From IMG/VR virus record IMGVR_UViG_3300030098_005235, positions 1-39,459 of that record: a stretch of DNA of 39,459 nucleotides, one strand, 5' to 3'. The DNA is from a virus. The translations under genes were made by a program, and so were the position numbers. The notes beneath the pieces were generated by a model. It searched no databases. It had not been told where the DNA came from and worked only from the letters and a program-made list of their open reading frames with translations. Of this stretch, positions 13,379-20,132 are shown one piece after another (the stretch's first letter is position 1; each line of letters starts with the position of its first letter).

Positions 13379-13756
13379 ATGGCTTTGCTCAAATCAGATG
13401 TATCAAATCCACTTGGCACGCTGGTTGCGACCGAGAGTCAGGGTTTGGCGAGTAGTGTGACTCAGATTGATGACTCTGGTGGCACGATTTACCAGATTGA
13501 GATCAACAACTCTGGGAACCAGTCGGATGTTTACTTGAAGCTGTATCAAGGCTCGGGGAACACACCTACGGTTGGTTCTACGGCTCCTGACCACATCATC
13601 AAGTGCCTTTCGGCGTCGACGGTCAGCGTGGCTTACCCAGACGGCCTTGCGTACACTGTGGCGCTTTTTGCTGCTGTGGTGTCTGGTTCTGGCGGCACTG
13701 AGGGCACGACGGACCCGACCGGGACCGTGAAGTACAGTATTCGCTATACGACATGA
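13379..13756 (+). CDS. Predicted beta-rich virion-type protein, 125 aa (paralog 2)
   Basis: Starts MALLKSDVSNPLGTLVA after TAGGAGCGATAG. It shares with paralog 1 the order MAL..., IYQIEINNSGNQSDVYLKLYQ, APDHIIK, a TxGTTDPTG-like segment and a terminal beta strand. Identity looks moderate, so the tandem duplication is not recent. Two versions suggest related but distinct positions on the particle, or a mixed assembly. Not a named family. Confidence 0.75.
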   Translation: MALLKSDVSNPLGTLVATESQGLASSVTQIDDSGGTIYQIEINNSGNQSDVYLKLYQGSGNTPTVGSTAPDHIIKCLSASTVSVAYPDGLAYTVALFAAVVSGSGGTEGTTDPTGTVKYSIRYTT

Positions 13757-13764
13757 GGTGAGCG

Positions 13765-14508
13765 ATGAGTGATCGTGGGCAACCAGTAAAGCCTGTTCCA
13801 GAGGGCGCGCCGCCACCGACAGAGCCAGTCTTGCGGGAGCGTGCTGCTCCACTACCTATTGAGGATGCTTATCACTCGAAACGAGCAACCTTGCGTGAGG
13901 ATGAAGACGAGGTGCTCTCTGGGTCGATGTCTGCGGGGCGTGCGTCGGACTTGCTTGGCCAGCTTGATCGTCTGATGTCCGAGTATCGGTCGCTTCCTGC
14001 GGATGATGCTGAGTTGATGAAGTGGCGGCACCGGATTGAGCGCCATGATCGTCTTCAGGACGAGATTGACGCGATTTCCGACCATCTTGGTGTCGAGAGC
14101 CCGCTTGATCGAGGTCCGGCTGGAGTCGAGTACCAAGGCCCTGGGCCGTCTACGCTTGAAGAATACTACGAAGAGCGCGAGAAGCCCGGCAGCGAGTATC
14201 GTCTTGGCGAGACATTGTTGCCCGAGGCTGACCCAGACCCGCTGATTGAGGGGATGGCTGACCGTGAACGACTACGAAGAGCGCGAGAACGTCAAGGAGG
14301 AGGGCCGATGGTCAACTTTTACTTTCGAGGAAAAGAAAAGGTCGGTGACTTTCTGAGCGACTACAGTCCGTCCGACCTTTACTTTCAAGGAAAAGAAAAG
14401 GTCAGTGACTTTCTGAGCGGCGTTGCGGACGACCAAAGAACTGGCACAGGCAAGGTTGGTGTTGCCCCGAAGCTGGCTCAAGAAGCACCCCCAGGCAAAG
14501 AGTTCTAA
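13765..14508 (+). CDS. Charged, repeat-containing protein, 247 aa
   Basis: Starts MSDRGQPVKPVPEGAPPP after GAGGTGAGCG. The N-terminus is proline-rich and disordered, and the centre is a charged helix (LLGQLDRLMSEYRSL). Near the C-terminus two 20-residue units repeat: FYFRGKEKVGDFLSDYSPSD and LYFQGKEKVSDFLSG. An AAGGAGG site with an in-frame ATG at 14308 could start a separate 66-aa C-terminal product. Not recognised; its place among small late genes suggests a minor virion or assembly protein. Confidence 0.7.
   Translation: MSDRGQPVKPVPEGAPPPTEPVLRERAAPLPIEDAYHSKRATLREDEDEVLSGSMSAGRASDLLGQLDRLMSEYRSLPADDAELMKWRHRIERHDRLQDEIDAISDHLGVESPLDRGPAGVEYQGPGPSTLEEYYEEREKPGSEYRLGETLLPEADPDPLIEGMADRERLRRARERQGGGPMVNFYFRGKEKVGDFLSDYSPSDLYFQGKEKVSDFLSGVADDQRTGTGKVGVAPKLAQEAPPGKEF
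14295..14310 (+). promoter_or_regulatory. Strong internal ribosome-binding site and start
   Basis: AGGAGG at 14295-14300, seven spacer bases, then an in-frame ATG at 14308. This is a stronger site than the gene's own. It would yield a 66-aa product, MVNFYFRGKEK... to GKEF, consisting almost only of the two 20-aa repeats and the tail. Confidence 0.5.
14318..14419. repeat. 60-bp-period direct repeat inside the 13765-14508 gene
   Basis: The 42 bases at 14318-14359 recur at 14378-14419 with two visible differences (CGAGG/CAAGG and TCGGTG/TCAGTG). They encode YF(R/Q)GKEKV(G/S)DFLS twice. Confidence 0.9.
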
Positions 14509-14811
14509 ATGGCCATGGCTCCCGACCAATCCCCAGCAATTGACCCTGAGGGTGAATTTGCGCGCGAGTTCCGCCAGAGCGGGACCATTGATGCGGACGC
14601 ATTAATGCGGCGCGCTGAGGAGCGGCTGGGCGGTCACGACATGGGTGGTCGTGGCATGAGCAATGAGTTGCTGAGTGAGATGGCTACAGAGTTGGCCTAC
14701 ATGCGATATGGCTGGGCCCTGGATGACTACTCACCGGAAGAGTACCGCAAGCTTGTGGCTGAGGAGCGCTCTCGGGTCATCTCTATTTTGAAGCAGCGCG
14801 GAACCATGTGA
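14509..14811 (+). CDS. Hypothetical protein, 100 aa
   Basis: Starts MAMAPDQSPAIDPEG directly after the upstream TAA with no spacer, so it is probably translated by coupling. Helical and charged, with a C-terminal helix (YSPEEYRKLVAEERSRVISIL). Ends in a TGATG that opens a five-codon mini-ORF. Not recognised. Confidence 0.7.
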   Translation: MAMAPDQSPAIDPEGEFAREFRQSGTIDADALMRRAEERLGGHDMGGRGMSNELLSEMATELAYMRYGWALDDYSPEEYRKLVAEERSRVISILKQRGTM

Positions 14812-14828
14812 TGTATCGGTATTGTTGA
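14811..14828 (+). other. Five-codon mini-ORF bridging two genes
   Basis: TGATG at 14809-14813 ends the previous gene and starts ATG-TAT-CGG-TAT-TGT (MYRYC). Its TGA overlaps the next ATG in a second TGATG at 14826-14830. With no SD before the 14828 gene, stepwise stop-restart translation through this bridge is a reasonable reading. Confidence 0.5.
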
Positions 14829-15301
14829 TGGGTAAAGGACACACATACTACGAGCGTCGAGTGAACAAGGCTGGTGAACCTGTCTATGTTTCTGTTCGGC
14901 GCCCCGTTATGCCTGACCCGACCGATGAAGAGTTGATTCGGGAAAAGGAAGGCCGGGAGGCTCGTGACTACCGCGAGCAGGACGAGATTCACGCTTACGA
15001 TGTCATGCAGGCCCGCAAAGCTGCCAAGAGTCCCTCTATTGGGTTTTTCGAAGGCCCGTCCGGTGAGACTGAGGCGTCAATGATGTCTCAGTTCCGCAAC
15101 GAACAGGACTACAAAGAGACCTTTGATGCAAACCTCAAGGCGCACCTTCAGCGCTTCAAAGACGAGGGTACGCTGCCTGTGATGTATCCTGGGTCTGCGT
15201 GGAACTTTACGACACGCACAGGTAGGCCAAGTGCCAGCCAGCTTGCTGTGTATGAATCTCTTCAAGAAGCATATAGACTTAAGGATGAGGGCAAGATCTA
15301 A
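14828..15301 (+). CDS. Hypothetical protein, 157 aa
   Basis: Starts MGKGHTYYERRVNKAGEPVYV at the second TGATG; no SD is visible. Acidic/basic helical middle (TDEELIREKEGREARDYREQDE), then FFEGPSGETEASMM and a C-terminal part with WNFTTRTGRPS. The TAA overlaps the next ATG (TAATG). Not recognised; one of a chain of small late genes. Confidence 0.7.
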   Translation: MGKGHTYYERRVNKAGEPVYVSVRRPVMPDPTDEELIREKEGREARDYREQDEIHAYDVMQARKAAKSPSIGFFEGPSGETEASMMSQFRNEQDYKETFDANLKAHLQRFKDEGTLPVMYPGSAWNFTTRTGRPSASQLAVYESLQEAYRLKDEGKI

Positions 15302-15810
15302 TGGCAACCCAAAAACCCGTCAGTTCCGCGCCTGTTCTAAAGCCACAGCAGGCTCCTCCAACACCATCCGGCCCCGTGAAGGCTCCCGCTGCTGCTCCGC
15401 CACCCCAGCAGTCTCCTGATGCCATCCTACAGGGGGCTATGACAGCCCCGGCTCCGCCGCCGGTTATGGGGCAAGCCCCGACCCCAAACGAGATAGCGCA
15501 GCGCACCGAGGCGTTGATGGCTGCGGCTGGGACAGCGCCGCCTGCAAGCCCCGATCTGGAGCTTGCCCGCCTTCGAGAGGAGCGGGTGCGCCTGGGTATG
15601 GAGACTGACCCCATGCTCCGAGAGCAGCGCATTATTCAGCAGAGGCAATTGGAGGAAGCGGCACGCGAGCAGCAGGAAAACCAGGCCCGAATGGGGCTAA
15701 TCCAGCAACTGGGCATTCCCGCAGAGCAGGCAGCCGCGATGACTACTCCGCAGCTTCTACAGATGAGGCAGCATGCGATGTACATGCGCGAACTGTATGG
15801 AGGCTACTGA
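15301..15810 (+). CDS. Pro/Ala-rich, Gln-rich helical protein, 169 aa
   Basis: The first 85 residues are disordered and rich in P, A and Q. Residues from about 85 on form a charged, glutamine-rich helix (REERVRLGME, QRQLEEAAREQQEN), then LGIPAEQAAAMTTPQLLQM. Such a layout occurs in scaffold-like or assembly proteins, but no family is recognised. Start overlaps the upstream stop (TAATG); the stop overlaps the next start (TGATG). Confidence 0.7.
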   Translation: MATQKPVSSAPVLKPQQAPPTPSGPVKAPAAAPPPQQSPDAILQGAMTAPAPPPVMGQAPTPNEIAQRTEALMAAAGTAPPASPDLELARLREERVRLGMETDPMLREQRIIQQRQLEEAAREQQENQARMGLIQQLGIPAEQAAAMTTPQLLQMRQHAMYMRELYGGY

Positions 15811-15977
15811 TGAGCAAGATTGTTGAACAAGTGAAGAAGGCCGTCCTAAGCAACCCTGAGCGCCCCAACGCCGCCGGTCTTGAGGTCATCGACGCTGAGA
15901 TTGAGCAGTCTCGCCAAGACAAGTGGAACCGCCTTGTAGAGGCCGCAAAGAGCATTGAGCCAAAAAATGGCGACTAA
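15810..15977 (+). CDS. Small protein, 55 aa
   Basis: ATG in a TGATG overlap; encodes MSKIVEQVKKAVLSNPERPN... and ends SIEPKNGD. A single amphipathic, charged helix pair is likely. The next gene starts 11 bases before its stop. Not recognised. It fits neatly in the stop/start chain, which supports it being real. Confidence 0.7.
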   Translation: MSKIVEQVKKAVLSNPERPNAAGLEVIDAEIEQSRQDKWNRLVEAAKSIEPKNGD

Positions 15978-16269
15978 GTACAAGCGAAGTGAGGCCATTA
16001 AGAAGATGGCCGTGAATCGTCCCAGGCGAATCAAAAAGGGTGAGCCTGGGTACGGTAAGAAGAAGTTTGTGGTTCGCGCTAAGCAGGGAGACAAAGAAAA
16101 GACCATCCGGTTTGGAGATGCGAAGATGGAAATCCGTAGGGATGACCCGAAGCGGCGCAAGAACTTTAGAAGTCGCCATGGCTGCGACAAGCAGTCTGCA
16201 AAGAACAAGCTGACCGCAAAGTATTGGTCTTGTTACCAGTGGCGCGGCGGCTCAAAGGTGAAATCATAA
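15967..16269 (+). CDS. Small basic protein with FRSRHGCD...YWSCYQW end, 100 aa
   Basis: Very basic. It starts MATKYKRSEAIKKM and has a middle GDKEKTIRFGDAKMEIRRDDPKRRKNFRSRHGC and an aromatic end, AKYWSCYQWRGG. From memory, small proteins with K-T-I-R-F-G, RRK(N/S)F(R/Y)xRHxC and YWSCxxW recur in phage genomes near structural genes; the activity is unknown to me. The two conserved cysteines and histidine could bind metal. Start and stop overlap both neighbours. Confidence 0.8.
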   Translation: MATKYKRSEAIKKMAVNRPRRIKKGEPGYGKKKFVVRAKQGDKEKTIRFGDAKMEIRRDDPKRRKNFRSRHGCDKQSAKNKLTAKYWSCYQWRGGSKVKS

Positions 16270-16505
16270 TGGACGAAAGCGACAAGTACCTTGCTGAAAA
16301 CATGTCTGGCAAGACGGACCCAAAGAAGGCTCTGAAAAAGGCTTCTCAAAACCTTGCTAAGGCATCCAAGGCTCACGCTAAACAGTCGAAGCAGCTTGCT
16401 AAGGCGTCCAAGGTGCATGCAAGTGACTCTAAGATTGTTGGTAAGGTTGCCAAGAAGATGAAGAAAGGAAACCCGCACGGGTACAAGGTTAGCAGTTCGT
16501 ACTAA
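16269..16505 (+). CDS. Lysine/alanine-rich helical protein, 78 aa
   Basis: TAATG overlap start; begins MDESDKYLAENMSGKTDPKK. The middle is a regular K/A/S repeat (ASQNLAKASKAHAKQSKQL, then AKASKVHASDSK), much like H1-type or histone-tail-like sequences, and would be a strongly cationic helix. DNA or nucleoprotein binding is plausible by composition only. Ends in a TAATG overlap. Confidence 0.7.
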   Translation: MDESDKYLAENMSGKTDPKKALKKASQNLAKASKAHAKQSKQLAKASKVHASDSKIVGKVAKKMKKGNPHGYKVSSSY

Positions 16506-16936
16506 TGGCGCTTGATCTAATAGACATAGAACTGATGGAGTCGTTCTCCTTTCCTGAGGGCAAGGTGGCGCTTGCTGCGCGCGAGGTCCGGCCAGTCGTG
16601 GTCGAGAGCGAACCGGCTGGGTCATTTCGTCCAGAGATGGAAGATGCGCAGGGCCAGGCTCTGGACAAAGAGTATGAAGATGCGATGGCCGAGATGGACC
16701 GACTTAAAAGCAATACGCTTGCTGTTGAGGAAGAGTATTTCGAGTTCCCGCACAAGGTCCGTTTGGCTGGAGCCGACCAAAGGATTAAGTCATTGAAATC
16801 CCAGTGGGACTCACTTACTGATAAGATGGCTACGCAAGAGGGTATTTTAAGTGAGCTTCGTGAGCGCCGGAGAAAAGGTGGCCGCGATTTGGTTTTCCAT
16901 AGATTGCAGGAAGCAATGGAATCGGGAGAAGTCTGA
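16505..16936 (+). CDS. Coiled-coil protein, 143 aa
   Basis: Start in TAATG (MALDLIDIELMESF). The second half has heptad-like spacing (DQRIKSLKSQWDSLTDKMATQEGILSELRERRRK), predicting a coiled coil; the first half is acidic. No family recognised. The stop overlaps the next start (TGATG). Confidence 0.7.
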   Translation: MALDLIDIELMESFSFPEGKVALAAREVRPVVVESEPAGSFRPEMEDAQGQALDKEYEDAMAEMDRLKSNTLAVEEEYFEFPHKVRLAGADQRIKSLKSQWDSLTDKMATQEGILSELRERRRKGGRDLVFHRLQEAMESGEV

Positions 16937-17157
16937 TGGCTAAAGGAATGACCCCTGAACAGGCACTTCGTGGTGGCAAGTACGTGCTACGCAAGAAGAA
17001 GGATCAGAGCAAGTCTCCAGATAGTAAGAAGAAGTCTATGGGACAGCTTCTTAAAGAGGGAAGTGCCCTCGCAAAAGGCGACAAGTTGACTAATAAAGGT
17101 GAGAAGATTGATGCAGATGATATGGATGAGAAGGCTAAGTCCTTCAAATATGCGTGA
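16936..17157 (+). CDS. Small lysine-rich protein, 73 aa
   Basis: Starts MAKGMTPEQALRGGKYVLRKKKDQS in a TGATG overlap. About a quarter of the residues are lysine, with a less basic acidic stretch (KIDADDMDEKAK) near the end. Resembles its neighbours in composition rather than sequence. Possibly DNA-binding; not recognised. Confidence 0.65.
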   Translation: MAKGMTPEQALRGGKYVLRKKKDQSKSPDSKKKSMGQLLKEGSALAKGDKLTNKGEKIDADDMDEKAKSFKYA

Positions 17158-17160
17158 GTG

Positions 17161-17322
17161 ATGAGCAAAAAGAAGAAGCTGACATCAAGTCAGCAACTAA
17201 AGTTGGCCCGAAAGCTTCGGGCTTATGAAAAAAAGAATCCGGGCGCGCTTAAAGATGACAAGAAGCGCGCTCAGAAGGTGGCGATATTTGCTTCCGAAAT
17301 ACTAAAAGGTGAGAAGAAATGA
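17161..17322 (+). CDS. Small lysine-rich protein, 53 aa
   Basis: ATG at 17161, three bases after the previous stop; encodes MSKKKKLTSSQQLKLARKL... and ends SEILKGEKK. A single basic helix is likely. The codons for KGEKK contain the AAGGTGAG ribosome-binding site of the SSB gene, and the TGA overlaps its ATG (ATGA). Not recognised. Confidence 0.7.
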   Translation: MSKKKKLTSSQQLKLARKLRAYEKKNPGALKDDKKRAQKVAIFASEILKGEKK

Positions 17323-17735
17323 GTGTAAACAAGGTGATTTTGGTTGGCCGTTTGGGTACGGACCCTGAGCTTCGCAGAACAAAGAACGACTTTGCTGTGG
17401 TCAATGTTCGTGTTGCGACCAACGACCGAAAGAAAGAAGGGGATACTTGGGTAGACCACACAGAGTGGCACACCGTCACGGTTTGGGGTCGCCAGGCCGA
17501 AAACCTCGCCAAGTATTGCTCCAAGGGGAAGCAGCTTTACATTGAGGGCCGCCTACAAACGCGCGAGTTCCAAGACAAGTCTGGCATTGACCGCAAGGCT
17601 ACTGAGGTGGTTGCAGACCAAATCAGGTTCCTTGGTGACAGAAGTGAGGGCACGTCGCAGCGAAGCGCTCCGTCAAACGGGCACTCTCCGGTTGCGTCTT
17701 CCTCTTCAAATGCTGACGCTGAAATCCCGTTTTAG
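17319..17735 (+). CDS. ssb: Single-stranded DNA-binding protein
   Basis: A 138-aa bacterial-type SSB. It begins MSVNKVILVGRLGTDPELRR, continues EWHTVTVWGRQAENLAKYCSKGK and YIEGRLQTREF, and so spans a complete OB fold to about residue 110. A Ser/Asn-rich linker and the acidic tip DAEIPF follow. That tip is the recruiting tail through which SSBs bind replication and repair proteins. It protects single strands during phage replication. It is the last gene of the 12995-17735 chain and converges on a leftward gene, the two stops sharing bases (TTTAG). Confidence 0.97.
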   Translation: MSVNKVILVGRLGTDPELRRTKNDFAVVNVRVATNDRKKEGDTWVDHTEWHTVTVWGRQAENLAKYCSKGKQLYIEGRLQTREFQDKSGIDRKATEVVADQIRFLGDRSEGTSQRSAPSNGHSPVASSSSNADAEIPF

Positions 17736-17929
17736 GGCTTCTTGGTCTTCTTCCACTCTTTGTGGAACAAGTCAGTCATATCCACGAGATACTTTGCTTT
17801 TTCATCGCGAGATGAAAGCTGTACATGATCGTTGAGTTTCTGGCCTTCCTTGGCCATTGACTCAACAATCGTGCTGTGTGGAATGCAATCTGGAGTGCTC
17901 TTATCTGTGCTGTTGTTCTGTGTAGACAT
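17732..17929 (-). CDS. Lone leftward small protein, 65 aa
   Basis: The only leftward gene I accept right of 8.8 kb. Encodes MSTQNNSTDKSTPDC... and ends FHKEWKKTKKP, with charged helices in between. No SD precedes the ATG. A TTGACC, 17 bases, TACCAT pair on the - strand just upstream would give a nearly leaderless message. The frame fills the gap between SSB and the packaging genes exactly, with a stop overlapping the SSB stop. Not recognised; moderate confidence. Confidence 0.55.
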   Translation of the reverse strand: MSTQNNSTDKSTPDCIPHSTIVESMAKEGQKLNDHVQLSSRDEKAKYLVDMTDLFHKEWKKTKKP

Positions 17930-17976
17930 AGAATCATGGTAAAGATAACAAGAGCCCCGGTCAAGCAGAGGACGCA

Positions 17977-18543
17977 ATGAGCGACGAATCAGACACCAAA
18001 GATGAGAAATGGAAAGCAAAGTGGACCAGCCCATCTGAGGTTAGGCAGGGGGAGGATGGGCACATTCTTCATCCTGAGGTCGAGGAGTGGCTTGTGTCTA
18101 AGGGACGTAAGTTCAGACCCACCCAGCACCAGGAGCGCTTTCGTAAGTTGGCCATTCGGTTGGCCAAGCGCGGCAAGTGTTTTCGTGGGGAGTGGTTCCG
18201 TGAGTCACACAACCCAAAGTGGACTGGGGCTCCGGTCGATGAGGAAGTCTGGAAGACCTGGGTAGAGCTTGGAGAGCCATTCATGAAGTGGTTCTTCACC
18301 GACTTTCCGGGCATGACCGAGATTGGTGACATTGAGTTTCAGATGATGGATTTCCAGTTCTGGACTGGTGTTCGGGATGGCATGAGCGAGGGTGAGGAGT
18401 GGGCCTTCCGGCAGTATTCGAAGGTTCGCATTGAGCCGAACACCAAGCAGAAGGAAGACAACGAGCCTCAGATGCGCGAGATCCGTGAATACCTTGGCCT
18501 CAAAGGCGGGAACTCTTGGCGCGCTGAAACTGGTGAGGCGTAG
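17977..18543 (+). CDS. Terminase-adjacent protein, possible small terminase subunit, 188 aa
   Basis: Starts MSDESDTKDEKWKAKW after GAGGACGCA. The protein is Trp-rich (GEWFRESHNPKW, EVWKTWVEL, FMKWFFTDF) and helical, with a basic N-terminal third (RKLAIRLAKRGK). The only reason to suggest TerS is that its stop overlaps the large terminase start (TAGTG). No helix-turn-helix is clear to me, so a different packaging or regulatory role is possible. Confidence 0.6.
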   Translation: MSDESDTKDEKWKAKWTSPSEVRQGEDGHILHPEVEEWLVSKGRKFRPTQHQERFRKLAIRLAKRGKCFRGEWFRESHNPKWTGAPVDEEVWKTWVELGEPFMKWFFTDFPGMTEIGDIEFQMMDFQFWTGVRDGMSEGEEWAFRQYSKVRIEPNTKQKEDNEPQMREIREYLGLKGGNSWRAETGEA

Positions 18544-20132
18544 TGAAGTTCACTGGATTGCATGGCGGTTCCCACGAGGGCAAGAAGCTCAAAGAGCTTG
18601 CTACGCATCCAGAAGAGTTCATTGGTCGTCTAAAGATTGTAGATGAGAAGGGGCAGGAGCGGTATTTCGATACTCCTTTCTCTGAGCAGGTGTTGGCGTT
18701 GCAGGACTTCATGTCGCCTGCTGAGACCGTGATTCACTACAAACCTCGTCAGATTGGTGACACTACTGTTGCCACTGCCTACAACTTCAACTACCTCTAC
18801 TGGTGCCCGGACCCGGTGCGCTGTCTTGTTGTTGCTGATTCCTACGAGTCGACTGATGCGATCTTTGGCCGGGTCCGGCACTACTATCGGTCCCTGCCCG
18901 AGTTCATGAAGCGCAAGGTTGGTAAGTCCAACAAGCGTGAGTTGGTCTATGAAGACACGATGGCCGGTTTCCGATGCATGACTGCGGGCGGTAAGAGTGA
19001 GGCCCGTGGTTGGACGTACCAGCGCCTGCATGCCGATGAGTTGGCGTTCTGGCCGAATGCGGAAGAGGTCTGGGCTTCAATCACCTCGACGATGCACGAG
19101 GGGCCTCACCGCAAGACCATCATCATTTCGACTGCGGATGGCCCCGGAAACCTGTACCACCAGAAGGTACTGGCTGCGATTGAAGCTGAGCGGAATGGTG
19201 ACCCGAATGTCCGGTTCCGTTTCTTTAAGTGGTCGGATCACCTTGCGTACCAGCTTGAGCCCGCCAAGGGTTGGGAGCCTGATGAAGAGGAGTGGCAGCT
19301 TGCGCAGCACCATGGACTGACGATGCCACAGCTTTATTGGCGTCATGACAAGATTCATGGCGTCAACGGTATCGGCATTTCCAGGTTCCGTCGCGAGTAT
19401 CCACTGACCATTGAAGATGGCTTTGCTGTCTTTGACGGGTCATGGTTCGATTCGGACTATCTGAACCAATTGATTTCGACCGTCAAGCCTATTGAGGGCA
19501 ACGTCCGCATCTATGAGCGACCCATTCCGGGCGAAACGTATGCGATTGGTGTTGACCCGAGTTGGTGCAACGGTGGTGACTATGCCGTTGCGCAAGTTCT
19601 AAGTTCCAATGGAAAGCAAGTGGCGACCTTGTCAATGAACGAGGGTGGCGAGATTCTTTTCGCTACCAAGGCCATTGAGCTTGCCCTTCACTACAACAAG
19701 GCCAGGGCCCTGGTTGAGTCCAACCCCGGCGGCGCAGGCACGGTGGTGCTACGGGAGTTCAGGAAGGCAGGTCTTCCGCTCTGGAGTGAAGCAACAACAA
19801 TGTCTGGTGGCTTGAGTAAGACGCCGAAGTATTGGACAACTTCACGCGGAAGCAAGCAAGAGGCGTATGCGCATTTGCGCCAAATGGTAAATGGTGATGC
19901 GCTTGAGTTGTGTGACCTTTCAACCGTGCAAGAGCTTATGCACATTCGAGAGGTAAATGGAAAGATTGAAGGTCAAGATGGCTACCATGATGACCACGCG
20001 GATGCTTTAATGTTGGCTGAGTGGAACCGCCGCTCGCTCCCAACAGCGGACATTGCACCACATCTTCGCCCAAAGCGTTATTATGCCAGACGGAATCCTT
20101 TCAATGCCGCTAAGAGATTTGGTGAAGGCTGA
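18543..20132 (+). CDS. terL: Terminase large subunit
   Basis: A 529-aa packaging motor. ATPase motifs: deviant Walker A KPRQIGDTT (K67-T75), in which the usual lysine after glycine is Asp and a lysine sits upstream; Walker B RLHADELAF (D165, E166); coupling motif IIISTADG (193-200). RNase-H-like nuclease acids: IGVDPSWCNGGDY (D338), LVESNPGG (E392) and HDDHADALML (D484/D487). It cuts concatemeric DNA and pumps it into the prohead through the portal. The start is GTG at 18543, overlapping the upstream TAG. Portal follows in a TGATG overlap. Confidence 0.96.
   Translation: MKFTGLHGGSHEGKKLKELATHPEEFIGRLKIVDEKGQERYFDTPFSEQVLALQDFMSPAETVIHYKPRQIGDTTVATAYNFNYLYWCPDPVRCLVVADSYESTDAIFGRVRHYYRSLPEFMKRKVGKSNKRELVYEDTMAGFRCMTAGGKSEARGWTYQRLHADELAFWPNAEEVWASITSTMHEGPHRKTIIISTADGPGNLYHQKVLAAIEAERNGDPNVRFRFFKWSDHLAYQLEPAKGWEPDEEEWQLAQHHGLTMPQLYWRHDKIHGVNGIGISRFRREYPLTIEDGFAVFDGSWFDSDYLNQLISTVKPIEGNVRIYERPIPGETYAIGVDPSWCNGGDYAVAQVLSSNGKQVATLSMNEGGEILFATKAIELALHYNKARALVESNPGGAGTVVLREFRKAGLPLWSEATTMSGGLSKTPKYWTTSRGSKQEAYAHLRQMVNGDALELCDLSTVQELMHIREVNGKIEGQDGYHDDHADALMLAEWNRRSLPTADIAPHLRPKRYYARRNPFNAAKRFGEG

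Noticed and set aside
14375-14395. DLYFQG peptide resembling a TEV protease site
   Set aside because: It is part of a natural 20-aa repeat whose sister copy reads FYFRG; the likeness is chance, and no vector sequence is nearby.
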